Shown here one piece after another: positions 18,198-27,720 of a DNA stretch of 64,000 nt. This DNA comes from Pseudomonas koreensis (GTDB lineage Bacteria; Pseudomonadota; Gammaproteobacteria; Pseudomonadales; Pseudomonadaceae). The notes beneath the pieces are model-generated. The model searched no databases. It saw only the letters and a program-made list of their open reading frames with translations, and had not been told where the DNA came from. Where the stretch lies: contig NZ_JAOEJU010000003.1 of NCBI RefSeq assembly GCF_025447595.1, positions 300,985-364,984 of the forward strand. The letters are read 5' to 3'. Position numbers and translations under genes: made by a program. Numbering within the stretch: the stretch's first letter is position 1; every line of letters begins with the position of its first letter.

Positions 18198-19061
18198 ATG
18201 CAAGCCATTCGCAGCATTCTGGTGGTCATCGAACCCGAACACGCGGAAAGCCTGGCGCTCAAGCGCGCCAAGCTGATCGCCGGGGTGACCCAGGCCCATC
18301 TGCACCTGCTGGTCTGCGACAAGAAGCACGATCACGCCGGCATGCTCAGCGTGCTCAAGGCCGCGCTTCTGGCGGACGGCTACAGCGTCACCACCGAACA
18401 GGCGTGGAACGAGAGCCTGCACGAAACCATCATCGACGTGCAGCAGGCCGAAGGCTGCGGGCTGGTGATCAAGCAGCACTTCCCCGACAGCTCGCTGAAA
18501 AAGGCCCTGCTGACCCCGGCGGACTGGAAACTGCTGCGCCACTGCCCTACTCCGGTGCTGCTGGTGAAAACCGCCGGTTCATGGAAGGACAAGGTGATTC
18601 TGGCGGCGGTCGACGTCGGCAATGCCGATGGCGAACACCGTCATCTGCATACCACCATCATCGACCATGGCTTCGACATCGCCAGCCTGGCCAAGGGGCA
18701 TCTGCACGTGATTACCGCTCATCCGTCACCGATGCTGTCGGCGGCGGACCCGACGTTCCAGCTCAAGGAAACCATCGAGGCGCGCTATCGCGAGCAATGC
18801 CGGGCGTTTCAGGCTGAGTTCGACATTGATGACGCTCACCTGCACGTCGAGGAAGGCCCGGCGGATGTGCTGATTCCGTTCATGGCGCACAAGCTGCAGG
18901 CGGCAGTGACGGTGATTGGCACCGTGGCGCGCAGCGGGGTATCGGGGGCGTTGATCGGCAATACGGCCGAACAGGTGCTGGATCAGCTGGAGAGTGATGT
19001 GCTGGTACTTAAACCGCAGGAGGTCGAGGATCATCTGGTAGAGCTGGCGGTCAAGCATTAA
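18198..19061 (+). CDS. tandem universal stress protein (UspE-like)
   Basis: A cytoplasmic protein of 287 residues containing two Usp domains (about 1-135 and 136-280). The second keeps the ATP-binding motif G-T-V-A-R-S-G-V-S-G-A-L-I-G-N-T of the G-2x-G-9x-G(S/T) type. The first has a degenerate loop (H-C-P-T-P-V-L-L-V after a nonstandard segment), so only one nucleotide site is likely. The tandem arrangement and L-L-R-H-C-P-T-P-V-L-L-V resemble UspE. It is divergent from miaE across 158 bp. The role under stress or oxygen limitation is inferred from family members. Confidence 0.88.
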   Translation: MQAIRSILVVIEPEHAESLALKRAKLIAGVTQAHLHLLVCDKKHDHAGMLSVLKAALLADGYSVTTEQAWNESLHETIIDVQQAEGCGLVIKQHFPDSSLKKALLTPADWKLLRHCPTPVLLVKTAGSWKDKVILAAVDVGNADGEHRHLHTTIIDHGFDIASLAKGHLHVITAHPSPMLSAADPTFQLKETIEARYREQCRAFQAEFDIDDAHLHVEEGPADVLIPFMAHKLQAAVTVIGTVARSGVSGALIGNTAEQVLDQLESDVLVLKPQEVEDHLVELAVKH

Positions 19062-19086
19062 GGCCTGCGGTGCCTGAACCGGCCCC

Positions 19087-19161
19087 TTCGCGAGCAAGCT
19101 CGCTCCCACAGTGGTTTTGTGAACGACATTAATCCAATGTGGGAGCGAGCTTGCTCGCGAA
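19087..19161. repeat. REPIN, GAGCTTGCTC subtype, arms reversed
   Basis: TTCGCGAGCAAGCTCGC-type arm at 19087-19109 and its inverted copy at 19139-19161, with a short 29-nt spacer between the usp and DUF1289 genes. Confidence 0.9.
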
Positions 19162-19172
19162 GCTTTTGACCT

Positions 19173-19643
19173 TCAGTCGCCGAGGGCATCCTTGAGGAAA
19201 CCGGGCGCGATGTAACGCTGATAGTGCGCTTCCGACAGCAGGAAAAATTCCCGATCAATGGCATCGCGCAGTTCCGGAAGGTTCCAGTCGCGAAATTCCG
19301 GCAGCAGCACCATTCCGTAGGCTTCCAGATTAATGATCACCCGCGCGCCCCGGGCGATCAGCTGATAGGCCCAGCAATATTCCGACTGATGCGGCACGAA
19401 GCGGATCTTGCGCTGTTCCAGTTGCAGACGCAGGCGCGCCGGATCGAAGACCTCGACCTTGCTCGCCATCACTTGTGACAGCAATTGCTCGAGACGCAGC
19501 CAGACCGCGCGCTTTTCTTCCTCGTTGTAAGCGTTCCAATGGATCACTTCGTGGTGGAAACGCTTGCAGCCACGGCACACCAGATCACCGTAAACGGTGG
19601 AGCAGAGGCCGACGCAGGGGGTCTTGATGGTCTGATTGGGCAT
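19173..19643 (-). CDS. DUF1289-domain protein
   Basis: A 156-residue cytoplasmic protein. The N-terminal DUF1289 module (about 5-55) has four cysteines in the pattern C-V-G-L-C...C-R-G-C-K-R (about 10, 14, 23, 26), consistent with a small metal-binding knuckle, followed by W-N-A-Y-N-E-E-E-K. The ~100-residue C-terminal region has no motif I recognise. ATG 19643 (M-P-N-Q-T-I-K-T-P-C) was chosen because the cysteine module then lies at the N-terminus as in homologues. A longer frame extends 20 codons upstream. Function unknown. Confidence 0.85.
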   Translation of the reverse strand: MPNQTIKTPCVGLCSTVYGDLVCRGCKRFHHEVIHWNAYNEEEKRAVWLRLEQLLSQVMASKVEVFDPARLRLQLEQRKIRFVPHQSEYCWAYQLIARGARVIINLEAYGMVLLPEFRDWNLPELRDAIDREFFLLSEAHYQRYIAPGFLKDALGD

Positions 19644-20112
19644 AGAATGGGCAAAACACTTGAAACGCGGAACAGGTCGGCATGTTAGCCCTTTGTCCGC
19701 CATTCATCACCCCTCAAACGTCAGGGACAAGCGCTGGATCAAGGTTTGCCCTACCCGTACACAACGCCACCAAAGTCCAATAGAGCGCGACTTACCTTTA
19801 AATTTTTTTTGCCGTAGAATCAGCCAGCCTTTTTAGGCGCCAATGTCCGTTAGAAGCTGTTTTCAAAGCGTCACGAGCACAGTCGTTCCTTCAGAGCGGT
19901 GTTGGCGTAAGGTTTTTCCAGCGGGGAAAAGCCAAACGCCAACCCTCATCAGCTCCCCGTTCTGCAGGCGTAAAACTTTGAAAGCAGCTTCTGTAAGGAA
20001 TTGCCGGTAATTCTGGCCGAACGACCCACAACGTCGTGAGGAGCATGAGTACGGCAATTTCGGGATGAGCGTCCCGGACACCCATTTGGGACCACTGATG
20101 AGGGTAATAACT
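19644..20112 (+). promoter_or_regulatory. acnB upstream region and leader
   Basis: About 470 bp with no credible coding sequence. It holds an AT-rich stretch near 19795-19830 (likely promoter zone), a strong hairpin at 19901-19943, and a shorter inverted repeat GAATT-N6-AATTC near 20000-20015. The GTG start of acnB is preceded by AGGGTAATAA. The length suggests a long 5' leader. Confidence 0.5.
19901..19943 (+). other. long stem-loop in acnB leader
   Basis: GTTGGCGT pairs with ACGCCAAC (19901-19908 with 19936-19943). Inside a symmetric AA/AA loop, GGTTTTTCC pairs with GGAAAAGCC (one G-U). It has no trailing T run, so it is more likely regulatory or stabilising than a terminator. Confidence 0.7.
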
Positions 20113-22722
20113 GTGCTTGAAGCCTACCGCAAACATATCGAAGAGCGTGCAGCCCTGGGTATCGTTCCCCAGCCGCTTAACGCCGAACAAACTGCAGGCC
20201 TGGTCGAGCTGCTGAAGAATCCTCCGGCTGGCGAAGAAGCTTTCCTCGTTGACCTGATCACCAATCGCGTACCACCAGGAGTGGACGAAGCCGCCTACGT
20301 CAAGGCCGGTTTCCTCTCCGCACTGGCCAAGGGCGAAGTCTCCTCCCCTCTGCTGGACAAGAAGCGCGCTGTAGAACTGCTCGGCACCATGCAGGGCGGC
20401 TACAACATCGTGACCCTGGTTGAACTGCTGGACGACGCCGAGCTGGCGCCAGTGGCTGCCGAAGAACTCAAGCACACCCTGCTGATGTTCGATGCCTTCC
20501 ACGACGTGGCTGAAAAAGCCAAGAACGGCAACGTTCACGCCAAGGCCGTGCTGCAATCCTGGGCTGACGGCGAGTGGTTCAAGAAGCGCCCTGTGCTGGC
20601 CGACAAGATCAGCCTGCGCGTCTTCAAGGTGACCGGCGAGACCAACACCGACGACCTGTCCCCTGCTCCAGACGCCTGGTCGCGTCCTGACATCCCGCTG
20701 CACGCCCTGGCCATGCTGAAAATGGCCCGTGACGGCATCGTTCCGGACGAGCAAGGCAAGACCGGCCCGATGAAGCAGATCGAAGAAATGCGCGGCCAGG
20801 GCTTCCCTATCGCCTACGTCGGTGACGTGGTCGGTACCGGTTCCTCGCGTAAATCGGCGACCAACTCGGTTCTGTGGTTCTTCGGCGACGACATCCCTTA
20901 CGTGCCGAACAAGCGCGGCGGCGGTTTCTGCTTCGGCAGCAAAATTGCTCCGATCTTCTACAACACCATGGAAGATGCCGGCGCACTGCCAATCGAGTTC
21001 GACGTATCGAACATGAACATGGGCGACGTGATCGACCTGTACCCGCACGCTGGCAAAGTCTGCAAGCACGGTACCGACGAAGTCATCACCACCTTCGAAA
21101 TGAAGACCCCGGTCCTGCTGGACGAAGTCCGCGCCGGCGGCCGTATCCCGCTGATCATCGGCCGTGGCCTGACCGAGAAGGCTCGCGCCGAACTGGGTCT
21201 GCCAGCGTTCGACCTGTTCAAGAAACCTGAAGCACCGGCCGAAAGCACCAAGGGTTACACCCTGGCGCAAAAAATGGTCGGCAAGGCTTGCGGTCTGGCA
21301 GAAGGCAAAGGCATCCGTCCTGGCACCTACTGCGAACCGAAGATGACCACCGTAGGTTCTCAGGACACCACCGGTCCAATGACCCGTGACGAACTGAAAG
21401 ACCTGGCGTGCCTGGGCTTCTCCGCTGACCTGGTGATGCAGTCCTTCTGCCACACCGCGGCGTATCCAAAGCCGATCGACGTGACCACCCACCACACCCT
21501 GCCTGACTTCATCATGACCCGCGGCGGTGTTTCCCTGCGTCCGGGCGACGGCATCATCCACTCGTGGCTGAACCGTATGCTGCTGCCGGACACCGTGGGT
21601 ACCGGTGGTGACTCGCACACCCGTTTCCCGATGGGCATCTCGTTCCCGGCCGGTTCCGGTCTGGTCGCGTTCGCCGCTGCCACCGGCGTCATGCCGCTGG
21701 ACATGCCGGAATCGATCCTGGTGCGCTTCAAAGGCAAAATGAAACCTGGCATCACCCTGCGTGACCTGGTTCATGCCATTCCTTACTTCGCCATTCAGAA
21801 CGGTCTGCTGACCGTCGAGAAGAAAGGCAAGAAAAACGCCTTCTCCGGCCGCATCCTGGAGATCGAAGGCCTGGAAGGTCTGACCCTGGAACAGGCGTTC
21901 GAACTGTCCGACGCCTCGGCCGAACGTTCGGCTGCCGGTTGCACCATCAAGCTGTCGAAAGAGTCGATCACCGAGTACCTTAACTCCAACATTACCCTGC
22001 TGCGCTGGATGATCGGCGAAGGCTACGGCGATGCGCGTACTCTGGAACGTCGTGCTCAAGCGATGGAAGCCTGGGTTGCCAACCCTGAGCTGATGGAAGC
22101 CGATGCAGACGCCGAATACGCCGAAGTCATCGAAATCGATCTGGCCGACATCAGCGAGCCTGTACTGTGCGCGCCGAACGACCCGGACGACGCCCGTCTG
22201 CTGTCCAGCGTTGCTGGCGAGAAGATCGACGAAGTGTTCATCGGTTCGTGCATGACCAACATCGGTCACTTCCGCGCTGCCGGTAAACTGCTGGATCAGG
22301 TCAAGGGTCAGCTGCCAACCCGTCTGTGGCTGTCGCCGCCGACCAAGATGGACGCTCACCAACTGACCGAAGAAGGCTACTACGGCATCTACGGCAAGGC
22401 CGGTGCGCGCATGGAAATGCCAGGCTGCTCGCTGTGCATGGGTAACCAGGCACGCGTCGAGCCGAACAGCACCGTGGTGTCGACGTCGACCCGTAACTTC
22501 CCGAACCGTCTGGGCGACGGCGCGAACGTCTACCTGGCTTCGGCTGAGCTGGCGTCCGTTGCTTCGATCCTGGGTCGCCTGCCGACCGTCGAGGAGTACA
22601 TGGAATACGCTGGCAAGATCGACAGCATGGCGGCCGATGTTTACCGCTACCTGTCCTTCGACCAGATTGCCGAGTTCCGTGAAGCTGCTGCGAACGCCAA
22701 CATTCCGGTCGTTCAAGCCTAA
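20113..22722 (+). CDS. acnB: aconitase B, bifunctional aconitate hydratase / 2-methylisocitrate dehydratase
   Basis: TCA-cycle enzyme converting citrate to isocitrate with a [4Fe-4S] cluster, 869 residues, as usual for Pseudomonas AcnB. The N-terminal HEAT-like domain (about 1-160) is followed by the swivel domain and the catalytic domains. Cluster cysteines are seen in [10 protein letters not shown] and the [10 protein letters not shown] pair near the C-terminus, and G-D-S-H-T-R-F-P is intact. The start is GTG (V-L-E-A-Y-R-K-H). The ATG-style frame 16 codons earlier is not supported. Codon use is strongly biased, as in highly expressed genes. In pseudomonads acnB is a known target of iron-responsive PrrF RNAs. 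Confidence 0.97.
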   Translation: MLEAYRKHIEERAALGIVPQPLNAEQTAGLVELLKNPPAGEEAFLVDLITNRVPPGVDEAAYVKAGFLSALAKGEVSSPLLDKKRAVELLGTMQGGYNIVTLVELLDDAELAPVAAEELKHTLLMFDAFHDVAEKAKNGNVHAKAVLQSWADGEWFKKRPVLADKISLRVFKVTGETNTDDLSPAPDAWSRPDIPLHALAMLKMARDGIVPDEQGKTGPMKQIEEMRGQGFPIAYVGDVVGTGSSRKSATNSVLWFFGDDIPYVPNKRGGGFCFGSKIAPIFYNTMEDAGALPIEFDVSNMNMGDVIDLYPHAGKVCKHGTDEVITTFEMKTPVLLDEVRAGGRIPLIIGRGLTEKARAELGLPAFDLFKKPEAPAESTKGYTLAQKMVGKACGLAEGKGIRPGTYCEPKMTTVGSQDTTGPMTRDELKDLACLGFSADLVMQSFCHTAAYPKPIDVTTHHTLPDFIMTRGGVSLRPGDGIIHSWLNRMLLPDTVGTGGDSHTRFPMGISFPAGSGLVAFAAATGVMPLDMPESILVRFKGKMKPGITLRDLVHAIPYFAIQNGLLTVEKKGKKNAFSGRILEIEGLEGLTLEQAFELSDASAERSAAGCTIKLSKESITEYLNSNITLLRWMIGEGYGDARTLERRAQAMEAWVANPELMEADADAEYAEVIEIDLADISEPVLCAPNDPDDARLLSSVAGEKIDEVFIGSCMTNIGHFRAAGKLLDQVKGQLPTRLWLSPPTKMDAHQLTEEGYYGIYGKAGARMEMPGCSLCMGNQARVEPNSTVVSTSTRNFPNRLGDGANVYLASAELASVASILGRLPTVEEYMEYAGKIDSMAADVYRYLSFDQIAEFREAAANANIPVVQA

Positions 22723-22740
22723 CGCTGCAACGCAATGAAA

Positions 22741-22775
22741 AACGCCGCCCATCGCGAGATGTGCGGCGTTTTTTT
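22741..22775 (+). terminator. acnB intrinsic terminator
   Basis: Stem AACGCCGC/GCGGCGTT (22741-22748 with 22763-22770), extended by flanking A/T pairs, then a run of T. Confidence 0.9.
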
Positions 22776-22816
22776 ATGCCTGCTGAACGATCAATTACAA
22801 ACCATACCGGCACAAA

Positions 22817-22847
22817 AAAGGCCGACCTGCGAGGCAGATCGGCCTTT
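22817..22847 (-). terminator. intrinsic terminator of the HAAAP transporter gene
   Basis: A 14-bp stem with one G-U type mismatch (22817-22830 with 22834-22847) and a 3-nt loop. On the minus strand it runs into CCTTTTTTG. Confidence 0.88.
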
Positions 22848-22884
22848 CTGTTTCACAAGATCAAACGGGATCTTGTGTTGAACC

Positions 22885-24165
22885 TCAAGCAGTCAGCGAG
22901 TAGATCAACGCCGAAATCGCCACCAGACCCACTGCGGTGACAAACACGTTCGACATCTGCCCACGATAACGGGCCATCGCCGGCACTTTGCGGATCGCGT
23001 ACATCGGCATCAGGAACAGGATCGCCGCGATGACCGGGCCACCGATGGTTTCGATCATGCCGAGAATGCTCGGGTTCAGGGTCGCCACGATCCAGCACAC
23101 CACCAGCATGAACGCTGCGACGATGCGATCCAGAGCCTTGGCGCCTGGACGCTTGCCGCTCTTGACGATCAACCCCTTCAGGCCTTCGCTGGCACCGATG
23201 TAGTGGCCGAGGAACGACTTGGAGATAGCCACGAACGCAATCAGCGGTGCCGCGAACGCGATGGTCGGGTTGCTGAAGTGGTTGGCCAGGTACGACAGGA
23301 TCGACAGGTTCTGCGCCTTGGCTTCCGCCAGTTGCTCTGGCGACAGGGTCAGCACGCAGCTGAAGACGAAGAACAGCACCATCACCACCATCAGCAGGTG
23401 GGCGCGGGACAGGATCTGCGAGCTACGCTCGTCGGCGTGGACGCCGTAACGACGCTTCTGATCCACCGCAAACGCCGAGATGATCGGCGAGTGGTTGAAC
23501 GAGAACACCATCACCGGAATCGCCAGCCACAACGTGTGCAGCAGCGCCGACGGTGCCGGCACCTGCGAAGCGGTGGTCAGGATGCCGCCGTTCCAGTGCG
23601 GAATCAGGTACACCGCCAGGAACAGCAGCGCGACGATGAACGGATACACCATCAGGCTCATGGCCTTGACGATCACTTGCTCGCCGCAGCGCACCACAGC
23701 CAGCAGGCCGAGGATCAGCACGAACGACAGCAGCGCGCGCGGTGGCGGCGTGATGTGCAGTTGGTGTTCGAGGAAACTGGCGACCGTGTTGGTCAGGCCG
23801 ACGCTGTAGATCAGCAGGATCGGGAAGATCGCGAAGAAGTACAGCAGAGTGATCAGCGCACCGGCCTTGATGCCGAAATGCTGTTCCACCACGTCAGTGA
23901 TGTCGGCGCCTTCGCGACCGGAAAGCACGAAGCGGGTCAGACCGCGGTGTGCGTAGAACGTCATCGGGAAGGCCAGCAGCGCGAGGATCACCAGCGGCCA
24001 GAAGCCCCCCAGACCTGCGTTGATCGGCAAAAACAGGGTACCGGCGCCGATGGCCGTCCCAAACAGTCCCAACATCCAGGTAGTGTCATGGCGATTCCAG
24101 CTCGACAGTTCGGCTGGTGCTGCCGCTTCAAAGCGTTGTTCGACGCTATTGGCCTGATCATTCAT
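22885..24165 (-). CDS. HAAAP-family amino-acid/proton symporter (serine transporter SdaC-like)
   Basis: Inner-membrane permease of 426 residues with about 11 hydrophobic segments. The TM1 motif L-F-G-T-A-I-G-A-G-T-L-F-L-P-I is typical of the hydroxy/aromatic amino acid permease family. F-S-F-N-H-S-P-I-I-S-A-F and G-H-Y-I-G-A-S-E-G place it with SdaC/DlsT-type serine or threonine carriers rather than Mtr/TyrP. ATG 24165 (M-N-D-Q-A-N-S) was chosen because the longer frame adds an improbable hydrophilic 81-residue extension. It is convergent with acnB, with back-to-back terminators. Confidence 0.88.
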   Translation of the reverse strand: MNDQANSVEQRFEAAAPAELSSWNRHDTTWMLGLFGTAIGAGTLFLPINAGLGGFWPLVILALLAFPMTFYAHRGLTRFVLSGREGADITDVVEQHFGIKAGALITLLYFFAIFPILLIYSVGLTNTVASFLEHQLHITPPPRALLSFVLILGLLAVVRCGEQVIVKAMSLMVYPFIVALLFLAVYLIPHWNGGILTTASQVPAPSALLHTLWLAIPVMVFSFNHSPIISAFAVDQKRRYGVHADERSSQILSRAHLLMVVMVLFFVFSCVLTLSPEQLAEAKAQNLSILSYLANHFSNPTIAFAAPLIAFVAISKSFLGHYIGASEGLKGLIVKSGKRPGAKALDRIVAAFMLVVCWIVATLNPSILGMIETIGGPVIAAILFLMPMYAIRKVPAMARYRGQMSNVFVTAVGLVAISALIYSLTA

Positions 24166-24420
24166 CCGGTCGGATCTCCGCATTCCGGTCACTTGCCACT
24201 CGGTCAGGACGCGTCGGAAAAAACCGACAGACATGCTCCGGCCGAAACAGGGGCGCGATTCTCCGCGATAAATGAGCAGAAGCAAAGACTTAGCTGAGGA
24301 ATGGTTGTACGGAGCAGATTGGAGGCTTGTCGTTTTTGGGAAAAACTCTGTCGGCGCCAGATACGCCACATGTCGTTTTATGGCATGTACCGGCGCCAAA
24401 TGAGCCATGGGAAAGCCCGA

Positions 24421-24591
24421 TCAGATCGATCGGGCCAATATGAAGCCAAGGGACATGCAGAAGATGCCGAAGCCAAACAACCCCAACATCGGAAGCATTT
24501 CACCTTTGTGTTTGATGCGCATTCTTTCGACCCACTCATCGTGCTCTCGCTCTGAGCGTTCCATTCTGGCCTTGCGGTCATATGTACTCAT
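24421..24591 (-). CDS. small membrane protein, 56 aa
   Basis: Unrecognised. A highly charged N-terminal half (R-K-A-R-M-E-R-S-E-R-E-H-D-E-W) is followed by one transmembrane segment (about 34-53, L-G-L-F-G-F-G-I-F-C-M-S-L-G-F). ATG 24591 has GGAAGATC upstream. It lies 51 nt after another small membrane protein gene on the same strand, and the two share the layout of charged helix plus single membrane span, so they may act together. AT-richer than the neighbouring genes. Confidence 0.6.
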   Translation of the reverse strand: MSTYDRKARMERSEREHDEWVERMRIKHKGEMLPMLGLFGFGIFCMSLGFILARSI

Positions 24592-24642
24592 GTTGATCTT
24601 CCTTTGAAGTTCATGGGCCTGACTGTTTTGAAAGGCGAACAC

Positions 24643-24837
24643 TTAAAATTTGAAAAAAAATCCTGCTACTGCAGTGAATGCGGTCAACACCCCACCAAAT
24701 ACCGCGACTGGATACAGGTTCGCCTCCCACCTCAGCTTCTTTTCCTCCGCCAGCAGCTTTTGTCTTTCAGCCACGAGCTTTCGTGACTCATGTTCCAACC
24801 TGTCGAGTTCCAGGCTTTCACGATCGTTATGAAGCAT
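24643..24837 (-). CDS. small coiled-coil membrane protein, 64 aa
   Basis: Unrecognised. Residues 5-40 form a strongly charged, heptad-like helix (R-L-E-H-E-S-R-K-L-V-A-E-R-Q-K-L-L-A-E-E-K-K-L). The C-terminus has one membrane segment (about 44-62) ending F-F-F-K-F. The start at 24837 has AAGGAAGG upstream. It is the first gene of a probable two-gene operon with the 56-residue protein. The frame is open further upstream (to 25005) but without a good ribosome site. Confidence 0.6.
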   Translation of the reverse strand: MLHNDRESLELDRLEHESRKLVAERQKLLAEEKKLRWEANLYPVAVFGGVLTAFTAVAGFFFKF

Positions 24838-25110
24838 TGGCCTTCCTTGGCTGATGGCAATTTCCGTCCGGGTTGCCGCTCCGTCCTGAAGAGCGCATCC
24901 CATCCTGCTCTCTATGGTTTCGCGCTTCTCACCCCGCCGCATAGCGGATGAATCCGGCAACACTCGTAGGCAACATCCGTAAATCCCGCAGGACGGTGCG
25001 TCCATTTCCTAACGTTTTTAAACAACCTCACCGTCTGGCATTTTTCGGCTATACCCAATGGCGAATTGACTGACATCCCCGTCCAGTCCCCTCGCCTGTG
25101 GAGCCATCCC

Positions 25111-25494
25111 ATGCCTCTCGTCCGCGTCGACATCAAGAAAAACCCGGACCCGACGTTCGCCAAACGCATTGGCGAAGTGATTTACGCTGCCCTGCGCAGC
25201 GAGATCAATGTGCCGGAACACGACAATTTCCAGGTGCTGGCCGAGCACGACGACCAGCACTTCGTCTATGACCCGCAATACCTGGGGATCCAGCGCAGCG
25301 ACGGCATCGTGTTCATCCAGCTGACCATCAGCGAAGGTCGCACCGTGGAAATGAAACAACGGCTGTTCCAGACCATTGCGCGCAACCTGAACCAGCAGTT
25401 GGCCGTGCGTCAGGAAGACGTGTTCATCAATCTGGTGGAAGTGAAAAAAGAGAACTGGTCGTTCGGCAACGGCATCGCCCAGTACGTGACCTGA
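25111..25494 (+). CDS. tautomerase-family protein
   Basis: A 127-residue member of the 4-oxalocrotonate tautomerase superfamily. Met is followed by Pro, giving P-L-V-R-V-D-I after Met removal, so the catalytic amino-terminal proline is present. At about twice the length of 4-OT subunits, it fits the long group (MSAD/CHMI-like or YusQ-like). W-S-F-G-N-G-I-A-Q-Y at the end is common in this group. The substrate is unknown. ATG 25111 was chosen over an upstream in-frame start because only it yields the N-terminal proline. Confidence 0.85.
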   Translation: MPLVRVDIKKNPDPTFAKRIGEVIYAALRSEINVPEHDNFQVLAEHDDQHFVYDPQYLGIQRSDGIVFIQLTISEGRTVEMKQRLFQTIARNLNQQLAVRQEDVFINLVEVKKENWSFGNGIAQYVT

Positions 25495-25545
25495 TTCTGT
25501 AACTGCCAGCGCCGACCTCACCTTCTGACGAAGCACCCGCGCGCT

Positions 25546-25579
25546 CCCCGCATCAGCTCCTACACTGCCTGATGCGGGG
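25546..25579. other. stem-loop between tautomerase and dehydrogenase genes
   Basis: An 11-bp perfect stem CCCCGCATCAG/CTGATGCGGGG with a 12-nt loop. There is no T run, so its role as a terminator is uncertain. Confidence 0.5.
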
Positions 25580-25666
25580 CCGTGCCAGCCATTGCCAAAC
25601 CGCTCTGGAATCAGCACTCTGAACCGACTTTTGCGCCCGAAGACCGACGATCACAGGAGCCGAGCA

Positions 25667-26635
25667 ATGCCCGCCACCGTTCTGGTACTGGTTGAAACCA
25701 TCAATGACTATTTGCCGATTCTCGAACGTCAGGGTTTTCACCTGATTCTTGCGCCGACGCCTGCCGAACGCGCGCAAGCCATCGCCACCCACGGGGCACG
25801 GATCGACGCGGTGCTGACCCGTGGCCCGCTGGGTTTATATGCTGAAGAAATCGCCGCGTTGCCCGCGCTGAAAATCATCTGCGTGATCGGCGCCGGTTAC
25901 GAACAGGTCGACCTGCAAGCTGCCAGCGACCGTGGGCTGACCGTAACCAACGGCGCCGGGGTCAATGCTTCGTCGGTGGCCGATCACGCCATGGCCATGC
26001 TGCTGGCGCTGGTGCGGGACATCCCGCGCTGCGATGCGGCGGTGCGTCGGGGCGAATGGCCGAAGATCATGCGCCCGTCGCTCGCCGGCAAACGCCTGGG
26101 GATTCTCGGGCTGGGTGCGGTGGGGATGGCGATTGCCAAACGCGCGGGCCTGGGCTTCGACATGGAGATCAGCTACCACAACCGTCAAGTGCGCAGTGAC
26201 GTGCCTTACGCGTTCTGCTCGACCCCGACCGAACTGGCACGGGCCTCGGACTTTCTGGTGGTCGCCACACCCGGCGGCATCGGCAGCCAGCATCTGGTGA
26301 CCCGCCCGGTGCTCGATGCCCTGGGACCCAATGGTTTTATCGTCAACATTGCCCGCGCCAGCGTGATCGCCACCGCTGACCTGATCAGCGCGCTGGAGCA
26401 ACGTCGAATCGCCGGCGCAGCACTGGATGTTTTCGATCACGAGCCGCAAGTGCCCGATGCGCTGAAGGGCCTGAGCAATGTGCTTCTGACCCCGCACGTC
26501 GCCGGACTGTCACCTGAAGCCACCCAAGGCACCGTTGAGCTGGTGGGCAAGAATCTGGTGGCGTTCTTCTCCGGCCAACCGGTACTGACGCCGCTCCAGC
26601 TGCCGCCCAGACTCAATAACCAGCGCGTGCACTAA
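25667..26635 (+). CDS. D-isomer specific 2-hydroxyacid dehydrogenase
   Basis: NAD(P)-dependent oxidoreductase of 322 residues. The Rossmann motif G-L-G-A-V-G is at about 148-153. The catalytic Arg lies in N-I-A-R-A-S (about 228), Glu in D-H-E-P-Q-V-P and His in L-T-P-H-V-A-G. These are the standard R-E-H triad of the family. The usual N-I-A-R-G is changed to N-I-A-R-A. It is probably a glyoxylate/hydroxypyruvate reductase-like enzyme, but the substrate cannot be assigned. AGGAG lies 7-12 nt before ATG. The stop overlaps convergent tssA by 4 nt. Confidence 0.88.
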   Translation: MPATVLVLVETINDYLPILERQGFHLILAPTPAERAQAIATHGARIDAVLTRGPLGLYAEEIAALPALKIICVIGAGYEQVDLQAASDRGLTVTNGAGVNASSVADHAMAMLLALVRDIPRCDAAVRRGEWPKIMRPSLAGKRLGILGLGAVGMAIAKRAGLGFDMEISYHNRQVRSDVPYAFCSTPTELARASDFLVVATPGGIGSQHLVTRPVLDALGPNGFIVNIARASVIATADLISALEQRRIAGAALDVFDHEPQVPDALKGLSNVLLTPHVAGLSPEATQGTVELVGKNLVAFFSGQPVLTPLQLPPRLNNQRVH

Positions 26636-27720
26636 AGCACGCCGAGCAAAGTCCACAAACGCCGGGATTCGGCGTCCGCCGAAATCAGCTCGCCGAGCAA
26701 TTCGCTCAACGGCTTGTTGCCCCACTCCACCCCGCGCCGGATCAGATACGGCACCGGGCTGTGGGGTTCGGTACGGGCCAGGTACTCGGCGATCAGCAGC
26801 AATTGCCGATAAGCCTCTTCACGACTGGCCGGTTCACGCGGCACTGGCGCGGCTTCGGGCGTGACCGTGACCGCCGCTTCAACCGGCGAGACCGCGACCG
26901 GCGCAGGCGGCGGTGCCGACAGCGGTTGTTGTGGGTGCATGGCGATGAACTCCTGAACCAGTGTCAACAACGCTTGAAGGGTGTCCTGCAACGGCCCGAG
27001 CCCCGGCCCCTGATGACCCAGAAACGCATCGCACCAGGCATCCAGACGCTGCAGGTGTTGCAGGCTCAGCAGCAGATTGCCTTGATGGCGCAGCCAGAAC
27101 GCCATGGGCGTGGCCCGCACCTGCTCAATGAGTTTCTTGTGTTCGCTACGCGCAGTTTCGGCCGACGCCTTGGCACCTTTGGAGTCATTGGCCTGTACCT
27201 GCTGCACCTGAATCCGTCGCCAGGTTTCGAGGGTGTAACCCTCAAAATCGCTGTTGTTCGCGCCGAATAAAGGCACCCGGGTCAGCAGCACTTCGCTGTA
27301 ACGACGCACCAGCCACTCCAGCGGAATCGCCCGCCACGACTGGTCACCGTCGTCGGCCTGCGGATGCAACTGTTCGGGATAGCGCTCACACAGACCGGCG
27401 ATCAGCGCCAGACTGCCCGGCAGTCCATCGAGTGCCTGCAAGTGCAGCCAGGCCTCGCCCAGCCAGGCGCTGAGCATCAGATCCTTGCTGCGTTCGAGCA
27501 ATAACGTGGTGGTGAGCCGCTCGACTTCCGGCCAGTTGGCCCGTTTCAGGGTCGATTGCCAGACGCCCGTGGGCAGACTCGCGTCGTCCTCGCGGCGAAG
27601 ATCGCGCAACTGGTCGTACTCGCGCTCATAGCGCAGATCCGCACCACAGGGTGCATCGTCGCTGATGGGCGCGAGCAACTGATCGATCAGGTCCGGCAAC
27701 GGGGTCGAGGGCAGGCTCAC
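26632..27720 (-). CDS. tssA: T6SS protein TssA
   Basis: Baseplate/sheath assembly cap protein of the type VI secretion system, 362 residues. The N-terminal ImpA_N domain (about 8-125) has I-S-D-D-A-P-C-G-A-D-L-R-Y-E and W-L-G-E-A-W-L. A proline/alanine/valine-rich linker (about 260-300) precedes a short C-terminal domain (R-E-E-A-Y-R-Q-L-L-L-I-A-E-Y-L). It overlaps tssM by ATGA and is the last gene of the leftward tssJ-K-L-M-A operon. The short C-terminus suggests the TssA class with a small assembly domain. Confidence 0.9.
   Translation of the reverse strand: MSLPSTPLPDLIDQLLAPISDDAPCGADLRYEREYDQLRDLRREDDASLPTGVWQSTLKRANWPEVERLTTTLLLERSKDLMLSAWLGEAWLHLQALDGLPGSLALIAGLCERYPEQLHPQADDGDQSWRAIPLEWLVRRYSEVLLTRVPLFGANNSDFEGYTLETWRRIQVQQVQANDSKGAKASAETARSEHKKLIEQVRATPMAFWLRHQGNLLLSLQHLQRLDAWCDAFLGHQGPGLGPLQDTLQALLTLVQEFIAMHPQQPLSAPPPAPVAVSPVEAAVTVTPEAAPVPREPASREEAYRQLLLIAEYLARTEPHSPVPYLIRRGVEWGNKPLSELLGELISADAESRRLWTLLGVL

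Noticed and set aside
19891..22752. 953-codon open frame antisense to acnB
   Set aside because: Product of the strong third-position GC bias of acnB. The protein is His/Gln/Val-rich with no motif.
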